This document shows, one piece after another, positions 45,527-56,328 of a stretch of DNA of 64,000 nucleotides. A model generated the notes under the pieces. It saw only the letters and a program-made list of their open reading frames with translations. It did no database searches and was not told the origin of the DNA. Origin of the DNA: Panagrolaimus kolymaensis (Eukaryota; Nematoda; Chromadorea; Rhabditida; Panagrolaimidae); NCBI GenBank assembly GCA_028622995.1, contig JAJQJQ010000017.1, forward strand, positions 3,782,001 to 3,846,000, given 5' to 3'. Made by a program: the position numbers and the translations under genes. Every line of letters begins with the position of its first letter. Positions within the stretch are counted from its first letter, which is position 1.

Positions 45527-46163
45527 AATACTTGATATTTAAAATTTACAGTAGTTATAAAGCAATTTTTACAAAATAAATCAATAACTATATTACAAAA
45601 AATCTAAGGCTTTAATGGATTTAAAAAAATTTAAAGCGAAGAATAAAAGAAATAAGTGAATACTGACCGCGAATTCCATGCAAAGGCATCTGTGTAAACA
45701 AGCAATGAGTGACCATCGGCTTTCAAAGCAATTTCATGTTTTCATTATCTAAACTTTTATCCATTATGAAAATGCTATTATTCTTCAAAAAATAGTTATT
45801 TATTTTCCATAAAATCAAATACAAGAAATACTCCTTAAATATTTGTTAAATTTTTTATTTTATATACAATCACAAAGACTAATGACATTATTGTTGAACA
45901 CACTTTATGAAACCAAACAAAAAAATGTTAAAACCAAAAGATTTGTTTTTCTTTTTGTCGATGATAGATAACAAAAATAACTTTGACTGTAATGAAAATT
46001 GTTATAAAAATTATCCCGTATTTTCAAAGTAGATTTTAGAAAAAAGGGAATGAGCGAATGAAAACAAAAATAAAATTGCATAAAAATAAAAATAATAATA
46101 ATAATATGTTAATTGAAGACAACGGAACAAAAAAAATTAAAAATTAAGTGAAAGACTTTGAAA
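45527..46163. other. intergenic region upstream of the galaxin-like gene
   Basis: A/T-rich with (AAT) runs near 46092-46106. No gene or element is supported. Confidence 0.45.
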
Positions 46164-46738
46164 TCACCTGAATAATCCTTCAAGTCTTAAATCTGGCGGA
46201 TTCCATTTTGGGAGCAAGTCTTCTGCATAAGAATTAGATGAAGTTGATGAAAGAGGAATAATAGGAGATTCTCTTGGAGGGGTTGCTGATATCGATGACT
46301 GCTCTGTAGATGCAGTGGACTGTAATCGTATTACTACTGGTTGCTGTTGAACTTTTGGTTTTGAAGATATGGGTAAATAAGATAGTTTGGATATAATATC
46401 AATTGCGGTAGGACGTGGCGACGAACCATTAAGCGCTTCGATATTATCTTGCTCTTCTTTATACCTTGTGATAGCTTCATATTCTCGTTCAAAATTATAC
46501 TAAAATAATTATCATTAGCTTTTTTGTTGCATTAAATGGTTTTAAACTTGCATTAAAATCACTAGGAGGTGGAATATCTTCTGAAGGAATAGTAATAGTT
46601 GGAGGAGGAAAAAACGCTGGATTAATTTCAAATGGTATTTGACGAGTTATATCTAAATATAACAGATAAATTAAAAGTTAATAATACTACGATAAATAAA
46701 CTACCCGATGATTCATGACGACCTCTCGATGAAGACAT
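46164..46738 (-). CDS. hypothetical Pro/Ser-rich protein with a GC-AG intron
   Basis: Exons 46738-46705, 46652-46552 and 46499-46164 join in frame to 156 residues starting MSSSRGRHESSDITRQIPFE. The first intron is GT-AG. The second uses a GC donor (AAT|GCAAGT) with a TTTTAG acceptor, and I found no GT donor nearby that keeps the frame open. The sequence is rich in Pro, Ser and Ile (NPAFFPPPTITIPSEDIPPP), has one charged helical stretch (YNFEREYEAITRYKEEQDNI) and ends PKWNPPDLRLEGLFR. There is no signal peptide or membrane segment, and I do not recognise a family. It is divergent from maf-1, with about 380 bp between the starts. Confidence 0.65.
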
Positions 46739-47117
46739 TTCCCATTTCTTTTTAATTAATATATTTTATTTTTATTATATCAAACTTTTAAAAAAAATAT
46801 AGCAGAAGGAATCTTGTTATTTAATATACTTAATAATGGTATAAACAAAATAAAATACGTGCGATCTAATATGAATTGGTTGGAAAAGTTAAATATTTAT
46901 AAGTAAGAAGGTTTGCCAAAAATTTCATATATAAATAAATAATTGTCTTAAAACGAATAAATTTTTGCCTTCAACTTGTTTTTTATGTCCATTGTTGTTG
47001 ACAATAAAAACATAACACTTCGATTGAATCCAAAGCGTGTAAACCACGTGATTTTTAAATTTTTGAATTTTCTAAAATTGACAATTTTAGTTTAATCCTT
47101 ATTATAATCTAAATAAA
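46739..47117. other. divergent promoter region of the hypothetical gene and maf-1
   Basis: A/T-rich spacer between two divergent start codons. No specific site is recognised. Confidence 0.45.
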
Positions 47118-48149
47118 ATGAAGCTACTTGATAACGCGACTCTTAGTGAAGTAAGCAATACAATTGCTACCAATGCTATCGATTGTACACTCGACTTCAG
47201 GTATGCTAAATTTATTGATTTTAATATTGTTGTAAAATGGTTTTTTTATTATTATCAATAATTATATGTGTATGTAAGTTTCGACATGTCAATTGTTTTT
47301 TGTTTGTTTGTTTGTCAAAATTCACATACACTTTTCATACATTTTTCTCTTAGAGAATTCACACTTGAGTGAAAGATGTATTCCCTTTTTCCGTTATCTT
47401 TACTCTTCCCTTTTAAGACTCGAATCATATTCATGTAAAATGGTATCAAGCGACAAAAAATCGTGGAGAAAAAATATGAGCATACCAGCAAATGAATACC
47501 AAGCTGTTAATGTTCCAGAAGATTCATTCTCTTCTTCATTGACCCCTATTGGAAATTATGGAACGAGATTCCGTCATTATAGTGAAAGATCCTTGTCTGG
47601 AAGCGATAATGATATGCCGGATGAAATGGCTGGCACAGTATCTCGCAAAACACTATTTAATTTGAGCCAAGTATTGAATATGACTTATCCAGATTATGAT
47701 TTCTCAAACAAAACTGGTTCATCTTTTACATTGTATCCGAGTTTTCAGGTATTTTAAAAGATTGATTTATCTTCAAATATTTTCTCTTTTTTAGCAAGTG
47801 AAAGATACTGTTGACAAACATTTAAGCGCAACTATCGATAGCTACAATCAACTTCAATATAATCTTTGGGGTGCAATCGATAAAGAAATTTTTCCTACAC
47901 AATGTTCTATTTACAGGTAATAATGCTTTATTAGCATTGAAATTACTTATAAATAAATTTTTTAGTTATGTTTCCTCTTGTGAAGGGGATCCATTTAACG
48001 AAGATGGGGTTTATTGGACAATTAATTTCCTATTTTTTAATAAAACCTTGCGACGCATTCTTTTATTGTCTTGTCGTGCTATCCATAGCAATAGCAGCGA
48101 GGAAGATGAAGATTATGATATTGAATTCGTTGAAGATTATCGTGATTAG
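47118..48149 (+). CDS. maf-1: MAF1, repressor of RNA polymerase III
   Basis: MAF1 binds Pol III under nutrient or stress signals (downstream of TOR) and stops tRNA and 5S transcription. Exons 47118-47200, 47418-47748, 47795-47916 and 47966-48149 join in frame to 239 residues. The start MKLLDNATLSEVSNTI matches the family's MKLLEN opening. Conserved boxes are RLESYSCKMVSSDKK, SRKTLFNLSQVLNMTYPDYD with FS following, LWGAIDKEIFPTQCSIYSYV, DPFNEDGVYWTINFLFFNKT and LRRILLLSCRAI, with an acidic C-terminal tail. The linker between the first two boxes is Ser-rich, as expected for the phospho-regulated loop. It converges on the src gene. Confidence 0.95.
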
Positions 48150-48598
48150 CAGGTTCTAAACATGTATATTTTGGATCTCTTACAAATTTTCGTCACTTCT
48201 GTATTAAAAGTTTCTTGTTTTAATATTTTTTTAATTTCCTATAAAAATTGTTAGTTTTTTATTGTTTAGTTCTTATTTATCTAAATTTTCGAAAGCTTTA
48301 GTTTTACTTTTTTCAATAATTAGTGCATTTGTATATTTTTGATTGATCAGGAATTTGTGAATGTGGCCGTGCCACCATATTAAGTGACGAATAAAAATTT
48401 TCAAAAAATAAATTCAAGTCGTTTATTTATTTTTAAGTTTGATATTAATTTTAAAAAAACTAGATAACAATGCCAACAATAAGAAAAAATATCAAAATAC
48501 ATAGGAAAATGCACAAATGGTTTCAAGCAGTATAAAAAAAACCATAACATCCAACACAAGCTTCATTTGCAATGATGTATTATTAAAGCGATCAAAAT
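48150..48598. other. convergent 3' region between maf-1 and src
   Basis: Tail-to-tail spacer holding both 3' UTRs. A plus-strand AATAAA lies near 48390 for maf-1. No other feature is seen. Confidence 0.5.
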
Positions 48599-50694
48599 TT
48601 AATTTGCAGGACCTGCGTAGCTGGTTTGAGAACTTACGAAGAAGTCATCAAAGTATGAGAAAAGAAAAGCAAATGTTGGTCTATTTTCTGATATTTTATC
48701 CCAGCATTTTAATATAACATCATGATACACATTTTGGGGGCATTGCCTTGGTAAGCTCATTCTATAGCCTCTTTCAACTTGTTCGATAACTTCACGATTA
48801 TGCATTCCAGGATATGGAACTTGACCACGTGAAAATATTTCACAAAGTAAAATTCCATAACTCCCTAAAATAATTTGAGTTTTTAGTTCACCCTTTCAAC
48901 AAGAAGCTATAACTTACAAACGTCTGATTTGACGGTAAAATTTCCAGATGAAGCTGCTTCAGGTGCAGTCCATTTTATTGGGAATTTCGCTCCTGTTTGA
49001 GCTTCATAAATATCTTCCTCCATGAGTTTGCGAGCTAATCCAAAATCGCAAACTTTGACTACCGGGACGCCACTTATTTTTTGCCCAACGAGGACATTTC
49101 GAGCAGCAAGATCTCGATGAACGAGTTTTCTTTCTTCAAGATATTTCATTCCATTAGCTATTTGGCCGCAAATATCAATCATTGCTTGCACACTTAATGC
49201 ATTTCTTTCATTTCTCAAAAAGTGCAACAAAGCCCCGCCTAAAACTTATTTAAATGAACGTGCTACAAAGTTAGGATAAAATTCTTACCTTCCATAAATT
49301 CTGTCTGTAAAAAGAAAATAAAAATATTTTATTAAGAAAGTTAGAATTTGAATAAACAACTTACGATTATGTAGAAAGGTTCGTCTTGGGTGCATACAGC
49401 ATACAACTTTACTAAATTAGGATGATCACATTGTTTCATAATTTGTGCTTCACTAAAAATTGTATTACGTTATGGTAACGAGAACATACAAAAGGAGTTA
49501 TATACCCAAGGAAAGCATCGGAAGACATGGTTCCTGGTTTCATAGTTTTTATTGCAACATCAACGATGCCTCTCCATTTACCCTTCCATACTTCACCAAA
49601 ATTTCCATCGCCTAATTTTTCTTTAAGTTCTAATTGATCTCGAGGAATTTCCCAATTATTTTGAGTTTCTCTTGAAAGTTCTGGCCTTGTTGGAGCTATT
49701 TTGGGTGCAGGGAATGTAAGTTGTCCGCAAAGTCCATCTGCTCTTTCTATAAATATAATTTTTCAATAATAATAATTACCATTTCAAACAACAAAGGAAA
49801 TTATCGAAATATAATGGATGGCAAAAATATACCAAATTTTTTTATTTTAATTTATGGGGAAAAAAAGTAAAACTAACCTGTATAATATGATACTAATTCT
49901 TTAAGAGATCTAAATTTAATTCTAGGTGTAATAAAGAACCCTTCATCATTATCAAGTCTTTTAATTTTATAATGTTTTACATTGATTCCTTTTTGATTAT
50001 TATCATCTCGAATTGTTAAAGCATATTCCAATGGTTCTGTTTCTCGTTCACGTATTAGAAAAGTACCTTTTGGCAAATTTTGGCGTGAAACTAGCCGTTC
50101 CGCTTGTGTGCGAGCAATCCTACCAGCGAACCACCTAACAATAATAAAATAGTTAGAATAGGATATTTGGGTTTTATGAAACTTACTCTTCTGATTCTAA
50201 TGTTTTAAATTTAGCTACAAAATTCCTTGGAACATATCCAGCTAGTTGGCCTTTATCTTTTTGAACATACCACCAATCTGAATTGCTGAAAAATTTAAAC
50301 AATGATAATATATATAATTTTTTGAAATAGAAATATAAATTCAATACCTTCCATCAATGAGAAGCATAACTTCACCCTTTTCAAAACTTAAATCTCCTTC
50401 TGAACGTGATTCATAATTATATAATGCAATCAACTGCTGCTTTGGTGGTTGTTGTTGATTTGATTGTTGCCGATCCAAACGAGGAGAATCCATCATTCGT
50501 ACTCCCATTCCTGATCCACTATTTACATGATACATTTTGGGTGTTCCATCATATCTGTTAATTATTCCTTGAGACATCAATGCCGTCCCTGATCCACCAG
50601 GCATTCCTCCAGCTATACCGGCAGATGATGATGATGGCCCAGGAAGATATGGCCCCGGATCATTTCGTTTTTGCGCCGAAACGCATCCGCCCAT
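48599..50694 (-). CDS. src-1: SRC-family non-receptor tyrosine kinase
   Basis: Exons 50694-50348, 50285-50187, 50134-49878, 49746-49506, 49452-49365, 49304-49289, 49238-48918 and 48864-48599 join in frame to 544 residues. MGGCVS gives a myristoylation and possible palmitoylation site. A Gly/Gln-rich unique region follows, then SH3 ([20 protein letters not shown] ... [20 protein letters not shown]) and SH2 ([15 protein letters not shown] ... GTFLIRERE). The kinase has [29 protein letters not shown], and an activation-loop Tyr in [14 protein letters not shown]. The C-terminal tail [11 protein letters not shown] holds a single Tyr six residues from the end, the place of the inhibitory CSK site. 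One exon is only 16 bp (49304-49289); it encodes TEFME plus the first base of the next Gly codon and is needed to keep the hinge region in frame. All catalytic residues are present. Confidence 0.96.
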
Positions 50695-53141
50695 AATTTA
50701 TTGATGGAAGCTGACTTTTTAACGGAGATGATTTTGAAGATATGGAAAAAAATCTGCAACAAATATATTGTCTTTTTATGTAAAAAATGAATGAAAAACG
50801 ATTGAGACAAATCGAATATTTTTTTGTTAAAAAATGATTCACACGTTTTTGGCACGCCTTTAAAATTTTTTTATTTTCTTAACTATCATTTTGTTGAGTC
50901 ACATTTTTTGGGCCCGAATATTGGCTTCCTTTTATTCTAAACATTGATAAAATTTTCTATGAGAAACATGGAAGGTTCATTCATTTCGGTATTGATTACA
51001 TATGCTTTTTCCCAGTAACAAAATTTTTTTTAGCTTTTCTTTTTTCTTACGACTTACTTTTTTATTATGCTTAAAACGAAAGTGCCACCACGGTGAGAAA
51101 AAGAAGACTAACAAAATTTATGACTTTTTTTTTATAAATGGAACCAAATTAAAGCTAATTTTTATGGAAAAAAATACAAAGTTAAAAGGCGAGAAAATAA
51201 AGGGGTTTAAAAAAAGTAATGATTTTCAAAATGCTTATGCACATTTTATCTCAGGCAAACCTTTTTTAAGTTTTAAAAAACTTTGATAAAAGGACATACA
51301 GGTTATCGGCAATGGAAATCATATTAGAATTTTGCTCCGTCACCAGCTAGATAACGGTGACAAAAACAAATGAATGATCGATGTGCCAAAGTTAACAGTG
51401 TAATAAAGAAGAAAAAAAATCAATGAAAGTTTTTTTCGATTACAATTTTTCTTTTTTCTTTTTTCTTTATGAAATTGGCTTTCTTTCTTCCAAAAGTCTT
51501 TCTTTTTGCTTAAAATAAACAAAAAATGAGAGACGTTTTCTCTTCAAAAAAGGATAGTGAATTGAATCGATGGGGGAAAACGTTGTAATAGAACTCCAGC
51601 CGAAAAAAAGAAGAAAATAACAAAGTAAAAAGATCAAATTATTGAAAGTTAAAAAATGTGTTTTTATTTTATGTTATATTTTTTTAAAACAGAAAGACAA
51701 CACACAGGCTGCGGGCATCATTTTTCACTTAACTTATATTTTTTCGGGAGATTTTACTCTTTCACACGCAAAAAAAAAATCAAAAATTCGATCAAGGATT
51801 TTAATTTAAAAAACGATGATTCAATTCGAGAATGGAATTGTTTTCCTTTTGCGCAGACAATGTTTGGTTTTGGTAGCGACAATAGTGGAAAAGATGGGGG
51901 TAAATGGGGAGAGGAGGACAACGGTCAATAAAAAGCACTGAAGCGAAAGAGCAAATTCTCGTGTGGTCATTTCCAGTGGAAGAAGGAAAAGCAAATTGAC
52001 AAAAAAATGAAGGGAGATATAGATTAGCCGTCAAAAGACTCCGGAAAAAAAGAGAAGGACATATAACGAGAAACATTGTCATTGATGATGAGCTCGAAAA
52101 AAATAGACAAGTGTTTTGCAAAAGTCTAAACATGACAGCCAAAAAAAAGAAGAAAGAGATTAATTAAAGCTCAAAACAGCCAAAAAAGTGAGTGAGGAGG
52201 GAGAAAAGCAAGTGACTGACTTTTTTGGGCATAAATCTTTTAAGAAAAATGCATCAGCTTTTTTAAAAGTTTAAAAATTTCTTTACTAAAGCTGAATTAT
52301 TTCAAAATATAGTGACAAACTATTTTCTTTCTAATTTTTTAAAAACAGTTTTTAACTTGCCACCAATAAGAAGTGAAAGAGATGCTGCTATGATTTGCCA
52401 CAAAACGAAATCATTTGCTGCTGCTGTGACTGCAAATAGAAATGGAGTCCTTCTTGGTCAGCGGGAGAACGGCCGAACCGGAACAGATGTTGCGCCTCCA
52501 TTTCGCGCCGCTTGGCTCTGTGACAACCATACTTTTTTCCCCGTTTATTCCTTTTTTACAAGGACGACTGCATGTCGTCTGTCCTTCCCATAAAAAAAGC
52601 ATAATATCCAGAAGTAAAAAAGATGAAACAATGTGCGTTTGTCTAACCCCTGAACTTAAAAAATTAAGAAAAGTATTTTAAAGGAGAAAAATTGGAAGAG
52701 CGACGAAGAAAAAAAAGACTCAAAATGTACAATATCAATTATTTCATTAGAACAAAAAAGAAAACTAGAAAATATAATTTTTTTAGTAGAAAAAAAGTAA
52801 AATGACATTGTTTTAACTTTATCAATGGACAAAACAACATCGTTTAAAAATTTGAGAGACTTAGAAATCACAAGACAAAAACTCCCAAAAAGTAAATCGA
52901 AAACAGGAGTTGTTAACCTTTGGTTTTGAAAAATTAAATTAAAAAAATAACATTCTTTAAAAAAATGAACCGTAATTTCAATAACATAAATTACATAAAT
53001 GATTGGTGAAATAATTCCCTGAAGTGAGGTTTCAAAACGAAGGCAAACATTTTTTTAAAAACTTTTATTTTTTTGCATCCAAGAAAACAGCTGTTTGGAT
53101 TATTTGTCGTAAACATTGGTGTCGAAAATTATTTTTAATTA
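50695..53141. other. 2.4-kb divergent intergenic region between src and the WDTC1 homologue
   Basis: A/T-rich with many homopolymer runs. Short open frames occur, including in a slightly GC-richer patch near 52440-52540, but none shows domain likeness or splice-compatible partners. It is probably promoter DNA for both genes. Confidence 0.45.
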
Positions 53142-55492
53142 ATGATAAAATCTATTCCATATGATTCAAATAAATTTACAATTCGATCATTATTTAAAAA
53201 ATGCAAATATGGTTTGCTTCCATCTAGCACCTTGAGCAATCATCTTCGAGGACATTCGACATTTGTAAAAAGGTTGCAGCTTACAGATATATTAAAGGTG
53301 TGTTTTCAATTTCAACTCAATCTTTAACTTCATATAATTTTAGAGTCATGTAGGATGCGTAAATACAATAGAATGGAATTCTGAGGGAAGCTTGCTTCTT
53401 TCAGGTTCAGATGATAGACATTTAGTTATTTGGAATTTATCGGGAAAGGAACTTTCAAGGTTTCGAACAAATCATGACGGAAATATTTTTGCTGCTAAAT
53501 TTTTGAATGAATGTAATGATTCTAAAATAGTTAGCGGAGCTGCTGATGGAACTGTTATTCTTCATGCTTGGAGGGGAACTGAAACAGGCGCAGTTCAAAC
53601 TTTAAGAGGATGGAAAAATCAATCAAGAAGGGTTAAACAAGTTATTGTTAGTCAAGAAAATCCATTTTTATTTTATTCTTGCAGTGAAAATGGATTATTG
53701 ATGTTAGTTTTTAACTCTTAAAAAATAAACTTACATATATCTTTTGAAACGGTGATCTTTTAGAGAATATGATGAGCGTAGGGATGAAAACTCCATTATT
53801 CAAGTAGAGAAACATGAAATTAAATCCATTGCCATTAATCCTGTAAAACCTTATTTAATTGCATCAGCAGTTTCTGAAGATTGTGTAAAATTATTTGATT
53901 TAAGGAATACTATTAAACCAATTATGACATTCGCTAGTGGTAAAAAATTATATTGAGCGTACTGAGTTTTAAATAAGATTATTAAAAACAATTTTTTAGC
54001 TATCGTAACAACAAGAAAATCCGGCCAAACAGCGACATATATTGAATTTAATTCATCTGGAACTAAACTTCTTGCAAATTGTCAAGGTGAAGGAACATAT
54101 ATTTTTGATGCCATTCTTGGAGATGATAGAGAACCAAGATTTATTGAGCGAATGGACAAGTTCGTTCTTGCATTTTTATATATGTACATTTTAAAAAAAT
54201 TTATTAATTTTAGATTATTAAAAGCTACGCTTTCCAAAGAAGATATGGATCCAGAATCATTTGTCCCAGAGTATTCCCCATATGAGAGAGATAAAAGTGA
54301 AGCTCATGAATATTTTTTAATTGACAATCAAATTAGAGCCATTGAAGTTTATTCAAAAGTTATTTTACAAGTTGAAAGAGATTTTCGAATTGATTCAACT
54401 AATATTCATTTAAAAGCTGAATTAGCTTTATTGTATCAATTAAGAGGTGATTGTTATTGTAAAAGAAATTATAAATGCGATGCAATGGATGCTGCACGAG
54501 ATTATATTAGATCAATGGACCTTTTCCCTAAAAATAGTAAAGCCCATATTGGAATTTGTGAAGCTCTTGAAAATATGGATCAATATGCAAAAGCTAAAAA
54601 ATGGAGTAATACATTCATCGAACGATTTAATTTTGATGTTGAAACAATTATGAAGCATCCAGAGAAAAGTAAATAAAAGCTTTTAAAACATTTAACGCGA
54701 ATATATATAAAGCGGTAAAATAATAAATTTTTTTGCCAAGTTCAAAATTTTTCAAAACACCCTGTTTTTTTGTAAATTTTACAAAAAATGCACTGCTCTT
54801 TTTGTAAATGCCCCGCAAGTTTACAAAAAGAGCAGTGCATTTTTTGTAAAATTTACAAAAAAACAGGGTGTTTTGAAAAATTTTGAACTTGGCAAAAAAA
54901 TTTATTATTTTACCGCTTTATATATAAGCATAATTTAGAAAATACGACGCGATGGAATTATTTAAAAATGGAAGGAGTTCGAGATTATGAACGTCGTTAT
55001 GTTGGGATAGTTAATCAACGAACCGATATAAAACAAGCACGATTTTTTGGTGGAAATGATCAATTCATTATTGCTGGAAGTGATTGTGGACATATGTTTA
55101 TTTGGGAAACTGAAACGGGAAATATTGTTCGACTTCTTAAAGCCGATAATAAAATTCTTAACTGCACAGTTCCTCATCCATCCGCACCTTTGATTGCAAG
55201 TTCAGGAATTGAAAATGTTATAAAATTATGGGCTCCCTTTGAAGGCGTAAGTTTTATTTAATTTGCAAACGACAAATTCGATTAAAATAGGGTTTTACAG
55301 AATAATGGAAATTTACCTGAAGACATTGATATTTGGAAAAACCGAGATGATACATCCCATTTCGATGAAATCATTATGGAAAATCAACAAGAATCAAATC
55401 AAGTTTATTTAAGTAATGTCGAAATTTTCTTAAGACTTGCACAACTACGTAATAATCAACCAGAAGCTTTTGAGGGATGTCGACAACAATAA
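53142..55492 (+). CDS. adp-1: WDTC1/DCAF9 (adipose) homologue, WD40-TPR CUL4 adaptor
   Basis: WDTC1 is a substrate receptor of CUL4-DDB1 ubiquitin ligase that restrains fat storage. Exons 53142-53297, 53344-53702, 53764-53939, 54000-54159, 54214-54668, 54939-55246 and 55301-55492 join in frame to 601 residues. N-terminal WD repeats are clear: GHSTFVKRLQ, CVNTIEWNSEGSLLLSGSDD, KIVSGAADGTVILH and YDERRDENS. A TPR-like helical region follows (AIEVYSKVILQ, LLYQLRGDCYCKRNYKCDAM, ARDYIRSMDLFPKNSKAHIG). The C-terminal WD block resembles WDTC1: YVGIVNQRTDIKQARFFGG, FIIAGSDCGHMFIWETETGN, LNCTVPHPSAPLIASSGIEN and VIKLWAPFEG. The order WD-TPR-WD separates it from DCAF6 and DCAF8. The fifth intron (54669-54938) is almost filled by a foldback element; without it the intron would be about 45 bp. 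Confidence 0.9.
54702..54926. mobile_element. 225-bp foldback element in a WDTC1 intron
   Basis: This is a nearly perfect palindrome. The left arm TATATATAAAGCGGTAAAAT is repeated inverted at the right end (ATTTTACCGCTTTATATATA), and complementarity continues to a GC-rich centre (GCCCCGC near 54810). The A/T-rich ends would fit a TA target duplication as in Tc1/mariner-type MITEs, but the exact duplication is ambiguous. It has no coding capacity and no similarity to the TTAA elements in this window. Confidence 0.85.
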
Positions 55493-55928
55493 TCGTGACA
55501 AATTTTTTTTGGTGATATTAAAATCGAATGTAAATATATGTAAATATTTGTGTATTTTATTTTACTGATTTTTTAAGAGCATTCTTCCTTTTTAAACTGT
55601 TTATAATTTTTATTTATCTGTAATAGTTAATAACGAGTAGATCCTTTTTAAAAAAAGAGAAAAGTCAAAAATACATCAGAAAATAAGAAAAGGATGTTGG
55701 GTATCAAATGGAAGGAAAAAATGTGAAAATAGATAAAATGTGGGTATGATCCACCGGAGGGAGATTATATGAGGTACATTGACATTTGAAGTAAGATCCA
55801 AACCAAAAGAAAAAATGAATGAAAAAATTTGCATGAAATTAATCATTCATTTGTAAGAATGTTTGAAGAATGAACTCTGATTTTTATTGAAGTGAAAATG
55901 AAGCGGTGAAGAGTGGTTGCTTTATTTT
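55493..55928. other. 3' flank of the WDTC1 homologue
   Basis: A/T-rich with no recognised feature; it includes the probable 3' UTR. Confidence 0.4.
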
Positions 55929-56131
55929 GAGGATCCAAAGATAAAATGAGGAAGGATCTAAAAATTTAGGAGGATCCAAAAAATAAGAAGGATCTAAAAA
56001 TTTAAAAAAATACAAAGATGTAAGAGGATCCAATGATAGGGAATAATTCAAAAAAGATGATGGATCCAAAAAAAAAATATGCTAAAAGATCCAAAGATTA
56101 TGGAGGATCCAAAAATTGTAAAGGATCCAAA
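55929..56131. repeat. degenerate GGATCC-containing repeat cluster
   Basis: Nine related hexamers (six GGATCC, two GGATCT, one AGATCC), each followed by A-rich sequence, recur at irregular spacing. Read on the minus strand this gives repeated L-D-P-x-x-F units in one frame, but gaps and stops argue against a gene. It lies immediately upstream of Helitron 2 and may be an old minisatellite. Confidence 0.6.
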
Positions 56132-56328
56132 CTTTATTTTAGACTCAAAAATACCATAATATTATAATTAATATTTACATAAGATGAATGAAAATAAAGA
56201 AAAGACTTTTAAAAAAATACAAGAATAATTTGCATAATTCTATTGAAGAAAAAAATAAAACTTTTTATCACTTTATCTTTTCGAAATCGAGTTGTTAAGT
56301 TGACTCTAATTTCGCGCTCTCTCATTTT

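Noticed and set aside
52312..52681. Open frames in a GC-richer patch between src and the WDTC1 homologue
   Set aside because: Frames on both strands overlap, none resembles a protein family, and no supporting signals are seen.
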